Part shown: piece by piece, positions 23,765-36,275 of the stretch | Layout of the letters: the number at the start of each line of letters is the position of its first letter | How positions within the stretch are numbered: the stretch's first letter is position 1 | DNA from: Zoroaster sp. YZ-2022 | Taxonomy: Eukaryota; Echinodermata; Asteroidea; Forcipulatida; Zoroasteridae | Reading direction: 5' to 3' | Assembly: GCA_029582265.1 (NCBI GenBank) | Contig: CM055830.1 | Location: 28,623,172 to 28,687,171, forward strand | Length of the DNA stretch: 64,000 bases | Translations under genes and position numbers: made by a program | Notes under the pieces: generated by a model | The model's database searches: none | The model's input: the letters and a program-made list of their open reading frames with translations, nothing else | What the model was told of the DNA's origin: nothing

Positions 23765-26605
23765 AAATTCAAGATTCAAATTTTATTTATTGTCATGCAA
23801 AACATCACTGAAAATTGTTTTCCCCAGTGTCCCTGATTAAAAAATACAATATATACATTTAAAAGATGAAAATGAAAAAACAAATTATTTACTTACAAAA
23901 CAATCTAAAAACTAAGGAAGCAATAGTTCAGGGCAAGGGTGACTAGGGAAGGAAATGAGAAAAGGAAACGGGTAGGGCAGGGTAGGATGTGGGGAGGGGA
24001 AGGTTGGGTTAAAGTACGGAAAGGGGAAAGGATAAAACTATCTGGTGAAGGTTGAGTTAAAAATCTGAATGGCCCATGGTAAAATGAACATTTAAACCTG
24101 TTGGTTTTTCAGACTAAGTTGACGTACTCTGCCAGATCGATTGCAAATAATGAAGGATTAAGAGGATGGGTTGTATCAGAAAGAATGCCATTAAATTTGG
24201 TGATAAGATGATTCTCTGCAATTTGCTGAATATTCTCAACATCAGCCCAATTATCTTCATAGCTTGCTTGTCAATGCGTTGGATTTTTTACGACTGCACA
24301 AAGTAAGTGAGTTGAACCAAGATATCAACAAAAAATCACAGTCGACTGGATGGTGCTCTGATAAAAAAATTTTAAAAAATCTGACAATGACTTTAAAAAG
24401 ATTTCAGTTTCCTTAAAGTAAACCGTTGATTGGCTTTTTCTAATCTAGTTGTATTAGCTTTCCCAATTTAATTTATCATCCACAACTGTTCCCAAGTATT
24501 TAAACTCTTGAACAACCTCAACATCGATGTTATAAATTTTCAACTGGTTCCTTCATATTTTTAATTTTCCAAATCAAAATAATTTTTTGGTTTTCTGTAC
24601 TTTTAAAAATCAGATGATTTATATTGCACCACTCCACAAATTTATAAATTTCACACCTATACTCACCCTCAAATTATTGTGATCAGCCCAGATAAGGCGG
24701 TGTCATCAGCATATTTTGTCATAACACATCTCTCTAGGACGAAAATCACTAGTGTACAAAAGAAAACAAAAAAAGGTGACCACAGCCTTGGGTACTCCTG
24801 TGTTGATATAGGCGACATCTGACATTCATTATTCACCTAACCCTTTGTGATCTTTGCAATAGAAAATTAATCAGAGTGCAAGATAAGGGTTAATGTTCTG
24901 CACTTTTCGAGGAGAGCATAGGTTTAATAGTGTTAAAGCAGATGAAAATCAAAAATAAGGTCGAAAAATAATTTCCTGGTTTATCAAGATGATCATAAAT
25001 ATTGAAAAAGTGATCATGGTCCACTACCCACGTTTTGCTCTGTATGCAAACTGAAAAGGATCTGCGAAATTGAGTGTTTCTGCAGTCAGAATGTCTCTAA
25101 TAATTGTTTCGAAACACTTCATCACTATGGCCGTTAATGCTACTGGTCTATAGTCGTTGAGAACTGCCGGGTTGGTTTTCTAGGGGAAAAGGGACATGAT
25201 AGATGATTTCCATAAAATTGGTAGTGTGACTGTTCAATGACCACTGGAACAGGTGTCGGAACACCTCCCAAACTCTTTATAACAAGATTCAGGAGCCTTC
25301 CGAAATCCTATCAGGACCAACCGATTTGTTTTGGTTTGATGGCCTTGGGTTTTTCACATCCCTGATTGAGAGTTGAAATTTATTCTGTCGTTAAACTTGA
25401 CCAGATGCGCACCAACTGTTCGTTGCAGGATTATGATCTTTACCATCCAGATCAAAGCGCCTGTAAAACTGGTTCAATCTTCTGCAATTCTTAAGGTCAC
25501 CAAATGGCAAAATCAATTTGTTTCGCCGACTGTATCCTGTGATGTCCTTCAGGCATTCCCCCAGCTTTAGGATTGTTGCTCTGGAAATTTTTCCTCAATT
25601 TTCTGTCCATACTGCTTCTTGCAGCGACGAATGAGAGTTTTATTTCTTTCTGTGTTTGCGTTTTCCTCAAGATTTCCATTTTTTTGAACGTCTGTTTTGT
25701 CTGACTAAACACCTCAGCTCCTTACTTAACCATGGTTTGTTATTCGGAAAAAATTTTTAAATTTTAGTCTCAGGTATAAAAAAATATTCACAAAAATTTA
25801 GTAGTCGGTGATGACCTCGTGGTTTATCAATGGAATCAGGATCCATGAGAACATCCCAGTCTGTGGGTTTTAAAAAAATTTTGCAGAGCTTCAACTGAAG
25901 CGTTGTTCCCTTTCCTACAGTCTTGGTGATAGGTTTGGATTGTTGAGTTTCTGTTTATATTTCGAAGCAGGTGAATAATGTCAGATCCGACATTCCCAAA
26001 CGGTGCCTTTCCCAAAAACCTGATAAGGGGAGGATATTACCATAACATTTATCAAATGTATGTTGTCCTCTCTTTGGGAAAGTTCCCTACTGGTAATAAT
26101 GGGGCAACACTGCATCAAGACTACAACTTAAGTCACCCCTAATTAATTTAACTGCATCTGGGATTGCCTTAGACTTTGAACAATTCCTGCGATTACAGAG
26201 GTTTCATTATTAACATCTGCTCGTGGTGGGATATAAACGGTGGTTACGAACAACTGTGGAAATTTCTGGGAAAGATGGCCATGCAGGCCAACCGTCAAAA
26301 ACTCAATATCAGGTGAGCAATGGCGTTCCTTGACACAAATATTGTTGCACCTTTTTTGATTAATAAAAATACAGACTCCACCTCCCGAAGTTTTCCCCGA
26401 TTCATGGTTTTTCGGTCCAGGCGTTCTAAAGCAAACCCATCAATATCTGTAGCGCTAATGGTGTGTGATCCTTAAACCATGTCTCACTGAAACACATTAT
26501 ACTGCAGTCTCTGTACTCGTACAGGTACTTAACATTACCAGCTAATTCATCCAGTTTATTGCACAAGATCGGGCGTTACCTGTGATGATGATGGTATCGT
26601 GGGGA
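23765..26605 (-). pseudogene. Right-arm copy of the CR1/Jockey-type LINE
   Basis: The tail (GATTCAAATTCAAGATTC near 23761) and the whole EN-RT region appear on the minus strand, ending where the window's first bases match (26605). Frames are interrupted many times, more than in the left arm. It lies in an intron between the exons at 23258-23534 and 28091. Confidence 0.85.
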
Positions 26606-28086
26606 TAAATCAGGGCCAGGAGACAAAATCCCCACGTGAGGGACACCAATGGCTTTTTATAGGCACTGGTGGATCCCATACATCCAAAAAGTAAAAAGAG
26701 CATTTTGATACCCAAAATTTCCAGGGCTCTGAAGTTTTACGCTTCACACTTTATGCACTATCAAGCCCCCACCTCTGAAAGGAAAAACAAAATTAAAGAA
26801 GACAAATAAATAACTGTACCCATCAAAAATTGTTCCCCAATCTCTGCATATACATTGTACATGCATGGCATTGGTGCATAGAACAAAATAATAAAACAAA
26901 ATTTTCACTTCATTATAATTATTCTCATCTAAAAAATTCTAAGTCAGTTGTTTGGATCATGTATATTTCTAAGTATTCCGCTGATAAAACATGAAATCCG
27001 AGTACGAGAACTGTATGAATTGAGCACCCACCATCTAAGTAGGAATATGTTTGTATATAAGCAATAATTTATTAAGCAAAATTACTTGACCTGCTCAATT
27101 TCAAGCCAGTTTAAGACAATAATTAGAAGCCTTTGTTTAATAATACTTTCATCCATAATCAAGGTATTCCAACTATTCAATATCAGATTTAATGTATGTT
27201 CTGTCAGTTGAATACTTATATTCATGCAAGTCGAACATGACTTGATTATACCACTGTCAGTTGTTGAAACAATGGTAAAGGATTGGTGATTATCAACAAA
27301 AAAGTATTTTTAAATCTAAAAGCTTACTTGATATAAAGTTTGAAGTGATTAATTGTCCTGAAAGTATTTGTCTGAAGCCACTCCAATGAGCATTATAACG
27401 TGTATCAAGCAACACAAAACATGTAACGTTATATGCTGATTTGTGACCGCTTTACGAAAAGGGTATTAAGTCGCGCTATGCTATTACACGTAAAGGGCTG
27501 TTCTATGTGGAGACGGGTGAACAAATCTTCACAAACTGATTTTTGTTGTTGCTTCTATAATATCAATATTTTCATAATTTTTTTTCAGAAATATTAATAT
27601 TGATGAATAAAAAATGAAAAAACAAACGTTTTGTGTGCATTGTTTAACTCTTTGTCCGTTTAGAGAGAAAACCCCACCAATGTTATGCTTTCGTAGTGAT
27701 ACGGTTTTAACACCCGCTATCAATAACATAACTGTTGCTATGGGCATTCAAGGGGTTTATTTTAGCTCATTTCTTTTTCCACTTAGTATTTTTAAAGGGC
27801 TTTATCTCTGAAAGCACTTTTGTTACATTGTAAAATATGAATATGTAAATTATTAATATATCTCAGAATGCAAAATGCCACAGGGTCAAACCTGTACCAA
27901 ATTAAAGCAATTCAAATATATATATAACAATTTTTTATTTGTGCGACATAATACCCTTTTGTAGAGCGCGTCACATTTGTCAAAAACTTGACCATCTATT
28001 TGATGAAATTTTCACAGGTTGTTTTATATGTCTCTTGAGACAAAAGAATCCAAAAACTAGTGCTTTAATGTGTTTAGCAATGAGAA
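26606..28086. other. AT-rich intronic or intergenic sequence
   Basis: This is the first unique sequence beyond the palindrome. It lies between the LINE and the upstream exons of the recombinase-like gene, so it is probably intron. Frames near 27529-27811 are short and unsupported. Confidence 0.45.
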
Positions 28087-28090
28087 TCAC

Positions 28091-29306
28091 CTGTTACATA
28101 GTTTTTGTTCCAAGCTGCTAGGAATCTTTATTTCCTGATTCATGAAGTTTTGCCAAATTGGTCGATCACGGTAGCTTGTCACCAACATGCGTGATGCCTC
28201 ACCCCCTTCTTTGTTGAAGAGAATAAGCCTGGATGTGACTTCACAAGGCATTCCAGGTTTTAGGTGAGGGTGCCTGCTGCAGCGCCTTGCTCCTGTCATC
28301 CATTGCCTCCAAAGGAACATGGGAGCTTTACCAGATCTCCAGTTACGGTAGGATGTCCCCTTTATTGAATTTCCTGTTTGCCAAGCACCGAAGGCATGGG
28401 AGGATATCTTTTCAGCCCATTCACTTTCGTGAAGTTGGAGATACATCTTTGCTGTTTCTAGTTGCTGGGAATCTCTTTGACGGAGAGACAGTCCTTGTAA
28501 GATGAGTACACATTTTTTTAGGGAGTACCCCAACTTCAAGGATAGAGATGGTACACCACATGTATTTTCAGCCTCAGACCCCATTACTCATCCTGCTGAG
28601 TTTTCCCTTACTGCTTTGACTACCAAGTCAAAGTTTTCTGGATCAGAAAGTCAGTCGAAAAGGCACCTTCCCTAGTTTTCTCAGTGTGAGTACCAAGCGC
28701 CCAAGTTGCCGAAGTCGTTGTGAAATGTACTCCGGTTTCTCGGCAACCTTCATAAGCAGGGATGTCCCAAATTCCAGAATCAGCTTGTCTCTCCTAACAA
28801 TCATGGAAATGTCGTCATGCACCATTGAGGATAAGACGCATGTGGCCAGGGAATCGCCTGATTCTGCATTGTTCAAGAAGGGTTCCATGAGAACCAGACT
28901 ATCCTGCTTCATCTTGTGGTATGGCTCATCTTTATGACTGGAATCTTGGCCAATTCTGAAAACATTTCCGTTTGTGTCGCCATAGATCATATTGTAGGTA
29001 AAGCCAGGCAGAAGGGACATGGTAGGTAGTCTTCGGTTTGAGTTTCTTGGCCATAGGATGGGTTGCGTACAACAATGAGTTCCCCTTCACCTGTTGCCAT
29101 TACTTTCATATTATGGTAAAGTTACCCTGAAGTCTGAGCTTTTCAAAGTCAGGACTGCGTTTGTTCCCAGTCTTTGATTCTTTTGCTTCAGCATGCTTGA
29201 CCTCAGTTTCCTCCCATGCTTAGCTTTAAGATGTCGAGCAGCTTTTGCGACCAGATCACCACAGTACAAGCAGGCTTGTCCTTGCTGTACGTTCTACATG
29301 TAGGTT
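28091..29306 (-). pseudogene. Upstream exon(s) of the recombinase-like gene (C2H2-like finger and helical core-binding region), disrupted
   Basis: Read on the minus strand, the region opens after a TTTACTTTCAG acceptor (exon from 29306). It encodes a C2H2-like finger (ACLYCGDLVAKAARHLKAKH, about 29270-29210), then a second Cys pair (LPCPFC, near 29010). A helical block follows (VHDDISMIVRRDKLILEFG, then EYISQRLRQLGRLVLTLRKL). Then come PSLSLKLGYSLKKCVLIL and SEWAEKISSHA, before a CAG/GTGATT donor at 28091. This order matches the N-terminal half expected for the gene whose C-terminal exons are at 20539-23534. Frame changes near 29000 and 28650 and an in-frame TGA near 28588 break it. The whole could be one long exon or two. 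Confidence 0.55.
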
Positions 29307-31113
29307 CTGAAAGTAAACAGCCCAAACAGTTAAACATTGCAAACATGGTGAAACAAATTTAAATAATTAAAAACAGATAAATGTAAGCTATCTAGTAGAT
29401 CATTTTCTCATTAAGTTCATAGCTGTGTGGTTATACAATGACTGCACGAAAGTCATTGTTAACTGCATGTCTATTGCCAATCACAGGACCATGATGAGGG
29501 CTTAGCTGATCAGCCTTTTGATATGGTCTCCCACAGTCAATGTTGCTCTATTCTGGCAAGTATTTATATCGTGCTTTTGACAGGGTGATCACCGTATGTT
29601 GGCGACACAGTTGCACAGGTCTATACAATAGGGTGAATGAAATGAAAATAATTTACCCTGCTTATACATGTACTGTTGCCGAATTTTTGCACCATCATCG
29701 TTAATGTCACCATAACTGATCACACGTGTATCCTTAACAAAATTGCAAAGAAATTAAGAATGTTAACACTGGATGCACTAGTGATAGCAATTAATTGCTT
29801 TCCAATGTGGTTTCAATGATTTATTATCAAATTAATTAACACACACAAAATGTTAAGTCTCATTTTCAAACTCCACTCACAATTTACAATGCATGCTTTC
29901 AAGTTCTTTGGAAATGTTTATTTGTAGTAAAGGTTAAATGACCAACTGACTAGTATGCAACAATTAATGCACAGGCTTTTAAAGGTTCACACTATGGCAT
30001 CTATATGCCTCCACAGGTCCAGATAGAGGTTGACTGGGGTTAATTGTTTCAAGAAGTGCTTAATTTCATACTGAATCTAACTCACATTTTAGCATGGGGT
30101 TAAGAACTCTATTGTTATTTACACAATGGTATTTTAGATTGTGAAATTTCATTGGTAGAGAAACAGTCACATATTGACGTATCACAAAATTCTGTGTCTT
30201 CAAAAATTATGTTACCAGGGTCCATTATCTAGATCGTCCTCAGAACATTAATTTCATCGTCCCCATTGATCTGGATAATGACGTTAGTAGTACAACCGAG
30301 AAAGAGGTTCGCAATGTTACCCGGATAACATTACCTAGATCATTCTCAGAACATTTTTTATCGTCCATTGATCTGTATAATTAGGTTAGCAGTACAACCT
30401 GAGAAAGAGGTTGTGCATCCACGGCACTACGCACGCCTGTACATATTTCGATATGATGCGTGTGATATATGTAGGAACTGGATTGTTGAGCATCTGCTAC
30501 GGTATTGTCAGGTGTACAGGAGAATATAGGGATCCTCATTTCTCCATATTGTGTCTATTATTTTTTGGGTAAATACTACATTATTTCTTTTCATAAGTAC
30601 TAAGACCGGTTTCCTGCAAATATCAAACATGTTCCCTCACTTGTAAACTAACTTTGAGGTCCAGCGGCTTCAATTATCAGAACCATTAGACCACTGCTAT
30701 AAAACAAAGTATAGGTTAAAGGGCCTTGAGCCTGCTGTTGCTACCAGTGTTTGCTAGGCATGCGCAGCACTTGCTCCCGAAAATGCGATAAAGCAGGCAG
30801 GCTTTCTCCATATCTCTTATCTTCTGTGCTCCCTTTATTTTGAAACTTGTTTGTTTCATCTTCTTGACATCATAAAGGTAATTCCATTATATATTTCTTT
30901 ATGAGACTATAGGGCAATCTCCATTAATTTGATAATTAATAATTGGCAGAAAACTTACAGAGTGGAGTTCTTATAGAATTGAGGATATGTGTAAGCTTAT
31001 AAGTTCTTTTCGGATAAGAGTCAGTAAATTCGTTTTCTGTTTAGAATGTTATGATTTTATCCTTATGGAGAAACAATGATTTGTCTGCAGTTATTAGGGT
31101 AATTCTGAGGCCA
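29307..31113. other. Non-coding region before the second gap
   Basis: AT-rich with no recognised gene. The tandem pair at 30223-30412 is the only clear structure. A short frame runs from about 31040 into the gap, but its identity cannot be judged. Confidence 0.45.
30223..30412 (+). repeat. Direct tandem duplication of ~100-110 bp
   Basis: Two adjacent copies share ATTAYCTAGATC-TTCTCAGAACATT, ATTGATCTG-ATAAT and GTACAACC-GAGAAAGAGGTT in the same order, with point differences and small gaps. Confidence 0.6.
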
Positions 31114-31613
31114 NNNNNNNNNNNNNNNNNNNNNNNNNNNNNNNNNNNNNNNNNNNNNNNNNNNNNNNNNNNNNNNNNNNNNNNNNNNNNNNNNNNNNNN
31201 NNNNNNNNNNNNNNNNNNNNNNNNNNNNNNNNNNNNNNNNNNNNNNNNNNNNNNNNNNNNNNNNNNNNNNNNNNNNNNNNNNNNNNNNNNNNNNNNNNNN
31301 NNNNNNNNNNNNNNNNNNNNNNNNNNNNNNNNNNNNNNNNNNNNNNNNNNNNNNNNNNNNNNNNNNNNNNNNNNNNNNNNNNNNNNNNNNNNNNNNNNNN
31401 NNNNNNNNNNNNNNNNNNNNNNNNNNNNNNNNNNNNNNNNNNNNNNNNNNNNNNNNNNNNNNNNNNNNNNNNNNNNNNNNNNNNNNNNNNNNNNNNNNNN
31501 NNNNNNNNNNNNNNNNNNNNNNNNNNNNNNNNNNNNNNNNNNNNNNNNNNNNNNNNNNNNNNNNNNNNNNNNNNNNNNNNNNNNNNNNNNNNNNNNNNNN
31601 NNNNNNNNNNNNN
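31114..31613. other. Assembly gap (500 N)
   Basis: A placeholder gap. It probably hides the upstream exons of the transporter-like gene that resumes at 31614. Confidence 0.99.
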
Positions 31614-31810
31614 GCTACGATGCAACTTTTATACTGCTCGGGACAATGTTGGCAGCCATTGTACCTATTTTATTTATTGATACGCTGGTGGACAAATGCA
31701 GAAACTCGGTGGAAAAACCTTTTGGAAAACGCATTATCCCATGGGAACTCAACCTGAAACGTATACCAACAACGGAGAAAGCAATGCTCATACAACCCAA
31801 ACTGGAGTGA
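31614..31810 (+). CDS. Last exon of an MFS/monocarboxylate-transporter-like protein (partial)
   Basis: An open frame of 64 codons runs out of the gap to a TGA at 31808-31810. It begins YDATFILLGTMLAAIVPILF, a hydrophobic membrane segment preceded by the YDATF-type motif typical before the last helix of SLC16-like transporters. A basic cytoplasmic tail (GKRIIPWELNLKRIP) follows. There is no start codon because the 5' part is in the gap. The assignment rests on one helix and its flanks and is tentative; another multi-pass carrier is possible. Confidence 0.45.
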
Positions 31811-34800
31811 CACATCTTCTACGGCGGGTCCGTTGGGTGCATAGATCATTGATCTCTATTACACTAACTGGATATAGAAGACCATGCGCTTAAATTCAAA
31901 GCCACTGGATGCCATGTTGGTCCTCTCACAAACATTTCTTTGTATGTGTATCCATTCCTTTTCGTGTTTCTTTGGTTTAATGGATGAATCAACATGGCCC
32001 TACAGTGGATGTCTTTATTTGTTAGGCACCAATATCAATGGAGATCAGTGGTATCTTTATCACAATACAGTCATCTTGCTTTTCTCCATTACAAACCTAT
32101 TTGACCAAACCGAGGCTGGAGCCATATTCTGGCTCCTTTTATATTATGACAATTAGCACAATAATCGCAGTTGGGTATACAGAGATCTGACAAATGTGGT
32201 CACAGAATAATAAAGGTTTATGGCATGTGGTAACAATTGATATATCAGTTGGGGAAGTCAGGATACTGATTTACTATTTATTTAAGATGCCGCGCATGAT
32301 GGATTTACTTTTTTTCTTATTTTCAAGTTTCTTGATAAATACAGCACTGTACACAAAAGCTGTAAATAGTGTGGAGATAGTTAGAACCTCCAGTTCTTTT
32401 CAGAACTAATTACTACTCAATAGAGAATTTCACATGGTGTCCCTGCAAAACTTAACCATCTCCTAGTATACATATGTATTCCAATTGTATTGTAGTTTTG
32501 AAATAATCCAATCTAGTTTGAGCAATTTGTATGCACAGTACATGAACAAATCCTTATTGTTACTGTTTGGCATTACCTTACAGTAGACCCTTTTGAACTT
32601 CAATGACATCTATACATTACATCACAACCACAATAATTTGCACAATAATCAGACAAACAGGCAAAAACCAGCGGCCAGTTTCCTAGAACTGCTTAGCAGA
32701 TAAAAATTGCTCACCAGAAAATTTCCTTAGTGGATTTCTTTGGTTACCATGACAGCAAAACGTTCTGCCGAATGTATGCATTTTATCTGGTAGTCTGTTT
32801 TATATTGCTTTAGCAGAAATGTTTGCTTAGCAAAATTTTCTGCTTACAGCTCCATGAAATTGGCCCCAGCTTCGAAGTTGTTTTTAATTGTTTGCTTTGT
32901 TATTTTATCTTTTCTTAATTTGTTTGGTTCACATAACTTAATAGCCAATTTAGCCAATAGCGTTTTTACATAAGATTAATGAAGCAATTTCGCTAAAATA
33001 TGTGCAGATTTGTTTTCGGAAAATGTATAAAAAGTACAATGGAAAATCTCCTTGAAAAGACCGATAATAACTAGAATACAAATAATTGTCCACTCCACTA
33101 ATATTTAACATATTATGTATGGATTTCCTATCAGTTTACTATATCCATATTACTTTGACGACTCTATTATATGTATATACAGACGATGTGACCAATGATT
33201 ACAAAAGAGCCCCAAAAGTCAAACGATATGCAAAGCACAATATGTACACCGGTCTGTGACAAGAAAGCATACAATCTGATATTTTGAGATGTGAGCAGAA
33301 AAATTCTTAATTTTAAGTACTATTATTTTAAGTAAGGCAATAACATTGAAATCTTATTCATCTGAAAATTTAAACGATTCTTGATGTTATGTGGAGAAGT
33401 CTAACATATACAAACTCTGTATACAAATACACACACTTTTGGCGGGAAATCACCCTGGTGCCCTAAAGGTCACGCACAGTGTAAACAATTCGCATGGTCT
33501 ATGCGTCAGGGAGACATACAGTGTACATTTACATGCATAGCCTAGTGTTTGAAAGGAATAGGCGTAACGTTAGGCCTCAGTCGTATATAAATGCAGCGAT
33601 GGTATACAGACCATAATTAACCTTTTAACTTGACTAAGGCAAAATGGTTAAGTAGCTCATGATTTTTAAGCTAAAATTGCAGTTGATAAAAACTCGAATA
33701 AATAAATAAAAGCTACATTATTAATCAATCCGTGTAAGGGACCTTAGCCAATCTCGCCCAATAACTCTACCCGGAACAATCTAAATAGTCACCCACAAAA
33801 TTTCTTGCCCGCATTATTTTCCTCCAAGTCTCCTCCAAGACCTTAACAATAACCTTAACAATAGAAGCCGGCCACACTAGTTTGATGTAACCGCTCTGCC
33901 GGGCTGGGCCCGGCTGGCCAAATGTTAATCTGTCCACACAATGGAAAGGCTTAATAGCCAGGTCAACGCCCTACAAACGTTTTCCGTGGAAGGGACCGCA
34001 GGCCCATGTCAGGACTTTTTTAACAAGTTTTTCTTAAAGTTACTTACTTGTTTTTTTTTTTTTTTCGTTTTTTCTTCATCTGATGAAAAATGTCTCGAAA
34101 ATAAAATGTAAAAACAAAAAGTATATAAATAAACATAAAATTGCTCATTTTTTACATTATTTCTGAGCTTGTAATCACTCTTGCTGGTATGGTAATTTTG
34201 GCTCTAAAAATGCCTTGGCTTTTTTCAGAGTTTATGAACGCTTGTCCAGCTACAACGCAGACGCTACTTCACCACATGCCAACAACACGTGGAATCAGTG
34301 CATGTACAGTACATTCTGTGTACAATAGACGGCAACCGGAGTCACGTGACTCATAGCGATGTGGATTAAACAGATTTTTAAATTCGCAGCTATCGAAAAC
34401 CCGGAAAATCCGAAACCGGGAAAACAACTGTTAGTAAATACAGAGTAGTACGCTAGTCTCCTAAGATTTTTGACAAAGTCACAAAGCATTACGTGAATTC
34501 CAGAGTCTAAATTGCATAGAGATTTTAGAATGAATATAACATGATTTTGAACATTCAGTTTGCCTTACCTTGCCATTCACCCATCAATGGGTCGTTGTTT
34601 TACAACCCTCCATGGAGTTCCCTATGTTTATACACAGCGAACTGCTGGTTTGTTGTTGTTTTGTACCCACTATACCTCACATGACCACTACTAGCTCGGA
34701 GTCGCCGATTGTGTCTATAAGTGTGAACGAAATCCCCAAGTCAAGCCAACGTGCTAACATTGTTGATTGGAAGCCCTTATTTTATATTGTGAAAATATTT

Positions 34801-35802
34801 TGACGAGTGCATTCGCATTTCGTCTGTGTGGTGTACTCGCCTAGCTCATGAAGGAGATGGAAAAGGTTGGGAGCCATAATTTTAGTTGATCCCCTCCGGC
34901 ATTGGTTCTGTGGTATTAATACAATTCTGTCTGTTCAAATCGTCATTCTAACGTTTTACCATTAATGCCAGGGGAAACATCCATACCATGTTTAACTATC
35001 TGGTATAAAATAAACTGCAGTAAATATTCGCGCGAGTTGCCTATTGATATATAGCTACATTCATCACCGTTCAGATTTCCCCTATGTGAAGAGTTTGATA
35101 ACGTTCATTTCTCCTATTAAATAGTATAAAACTGCATTTGCAAAATTTCATTCATCACATTAAACGTCACGGTAATATTTATTTTATTCAAACAACTGAA
35201 AATGTATTTGGAAAACATATAGTATGGTATTTAAGTGAGGATATTTCCGTTTCGTATACGGGTCAATTTACACTCGTACTGGAAACATACATGTACTTCA
35301 CAGTTCAATTGCCATTCAAACTTGGCAATTTAAGGGATTAACTTGTTAACAAAGGACTAGCTGACGCAACCAGACGGCCGTCATTACCGCAGGAACTCTC
35401 TTTTGTCAATGGATTAGGGTGTTAACAATGGAAGTTTTTGAGGACTGCTCCTTCATCACTGCTTTCCAGGCGAGTCTCAGAATAATACTGGGAGAATGGC
35501 CCGTAGTTTTTGGGGGCGAGATTGGCGAGGGTCTCTATTAAGTAATTCAATTTAATTGTCATTGTTATTTACGTAAATTGTATGTTGCTAGACTTACTAC
35601 ATCAAGTTATACTCATTTCCACTTTAAAGTATTCCTTTTACTAACTGATAAACTGACCAAAAGCGAAAAGGCTGTGTTTTTAGTTATATCAAATAAAAAC
35701 AAGTGCAAGTATTTTACAATTAATTTTCACTCTTGTTGATTTCACTTATGTTTCGTAATAACATTTAAAAGTATCAACTACAAATCACTTGAGTAGTATG
35801 TT
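31811..35802. other. Non-coding AT-rich region
   Basis: About 4 kb without a convincing gene. It holds one half-copy of the hairpin element (32385-32447), a T-run near 34050 and scattered short frames with no domain features. Confidence 0.5.
32385..32447. mobile_element. Single-arm fragment of the palindromic hairpin element
   Basis: CCTCCAGTTCTTTTCAGAAC and the following TTACTACTCAAT-GAGAATTTCACATGG match the right arm of the hairpin elements at 8439 and 63738. The left arm and centre are absent. Confidence 0.75.
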
Positions 35803-36140
35803 AGATGGGGGTCCTGGGCCACCTACTTAAACAATGATTTTAAGTAATGATTTTAAGGGAAACTCCCTTTCATGAGGTCGTTAAAAGATGGGGGTCCTGG
35901 GTCACCTACTTAAAAAATAATTTAAAGTAGATGGGGGTCCTGGGCCACCTACTTAAAAAATGATTTTAAGTAATGATTTTAAGGGAAACTCCCTTTCATG
36001 AGGTCGTTAAAAGATGGGGGTCCTGGGTCACCTACTTAAAAAATAAATTTAAAGTAGATGGGGGTCCTGGGCCACCTACTTAAAAAATGATTTTAAGTAA
36101 TGATTTTAAGGGAGTTTCCCTTTCATGAGGTCGTTTAAAG
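35803..36140 (+). repeat. 127-bp tandem repeats at the Polinton left end
   Basis: GATGGGGGTCCTGGG starts at 35803, 35930 and 36057 (period 127), with a related half-unit at 35887 and 36013. Each full unit includes a small hairpin: AAGGGA, a 3-nt loop, TCCCTT. The array is probably part of the element's terminal inverted repeat, whose partner is missing. Confidence 0.8.
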
Positions 36141-36190
36141 ATGACCTCATCAAAAAATCGATGAGGTCATCAAAACCACCTTTGGTTTTG
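36140..36190. promoter_or_regulatory. Two consecutive hairpins next to the terminal repeats
   Basis: GATGACCTCATC (36140-36151) pairs perfectly with GATGAGGTCATC (36160-36171). CAAAACCA (36171-36178) then pairs with TGGTTTTG (36183-36190). They lie about 85 bp upstream of the first gene and may mark a terminus, a promoter or a replication structure; the role is unknown. Confidence 0.5.
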
Positions 36191-36275
36191 AGTGTATTTT
36201 AAAAAACTATACTTATAAAAATGAGATAATAAAAAATGAAAAAACAAAAAACTATTATCTTGTTTAATAATAAAG

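Larger units (their letters stand above)
13938..26605 (-). repeat. Right arm of giant inverted repeat (lower-quality copy)
   Basis: It is the reverse complement of the left arm, shorter by several hundred bases. Similarity is high near the gap and poorer at 20400-22400, where G/C and A/T homopolymers are stretched or compressed. The first bases of the window match about 26590-26605, after which the sequence leaves the palindrome. Confidence 0.93.
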
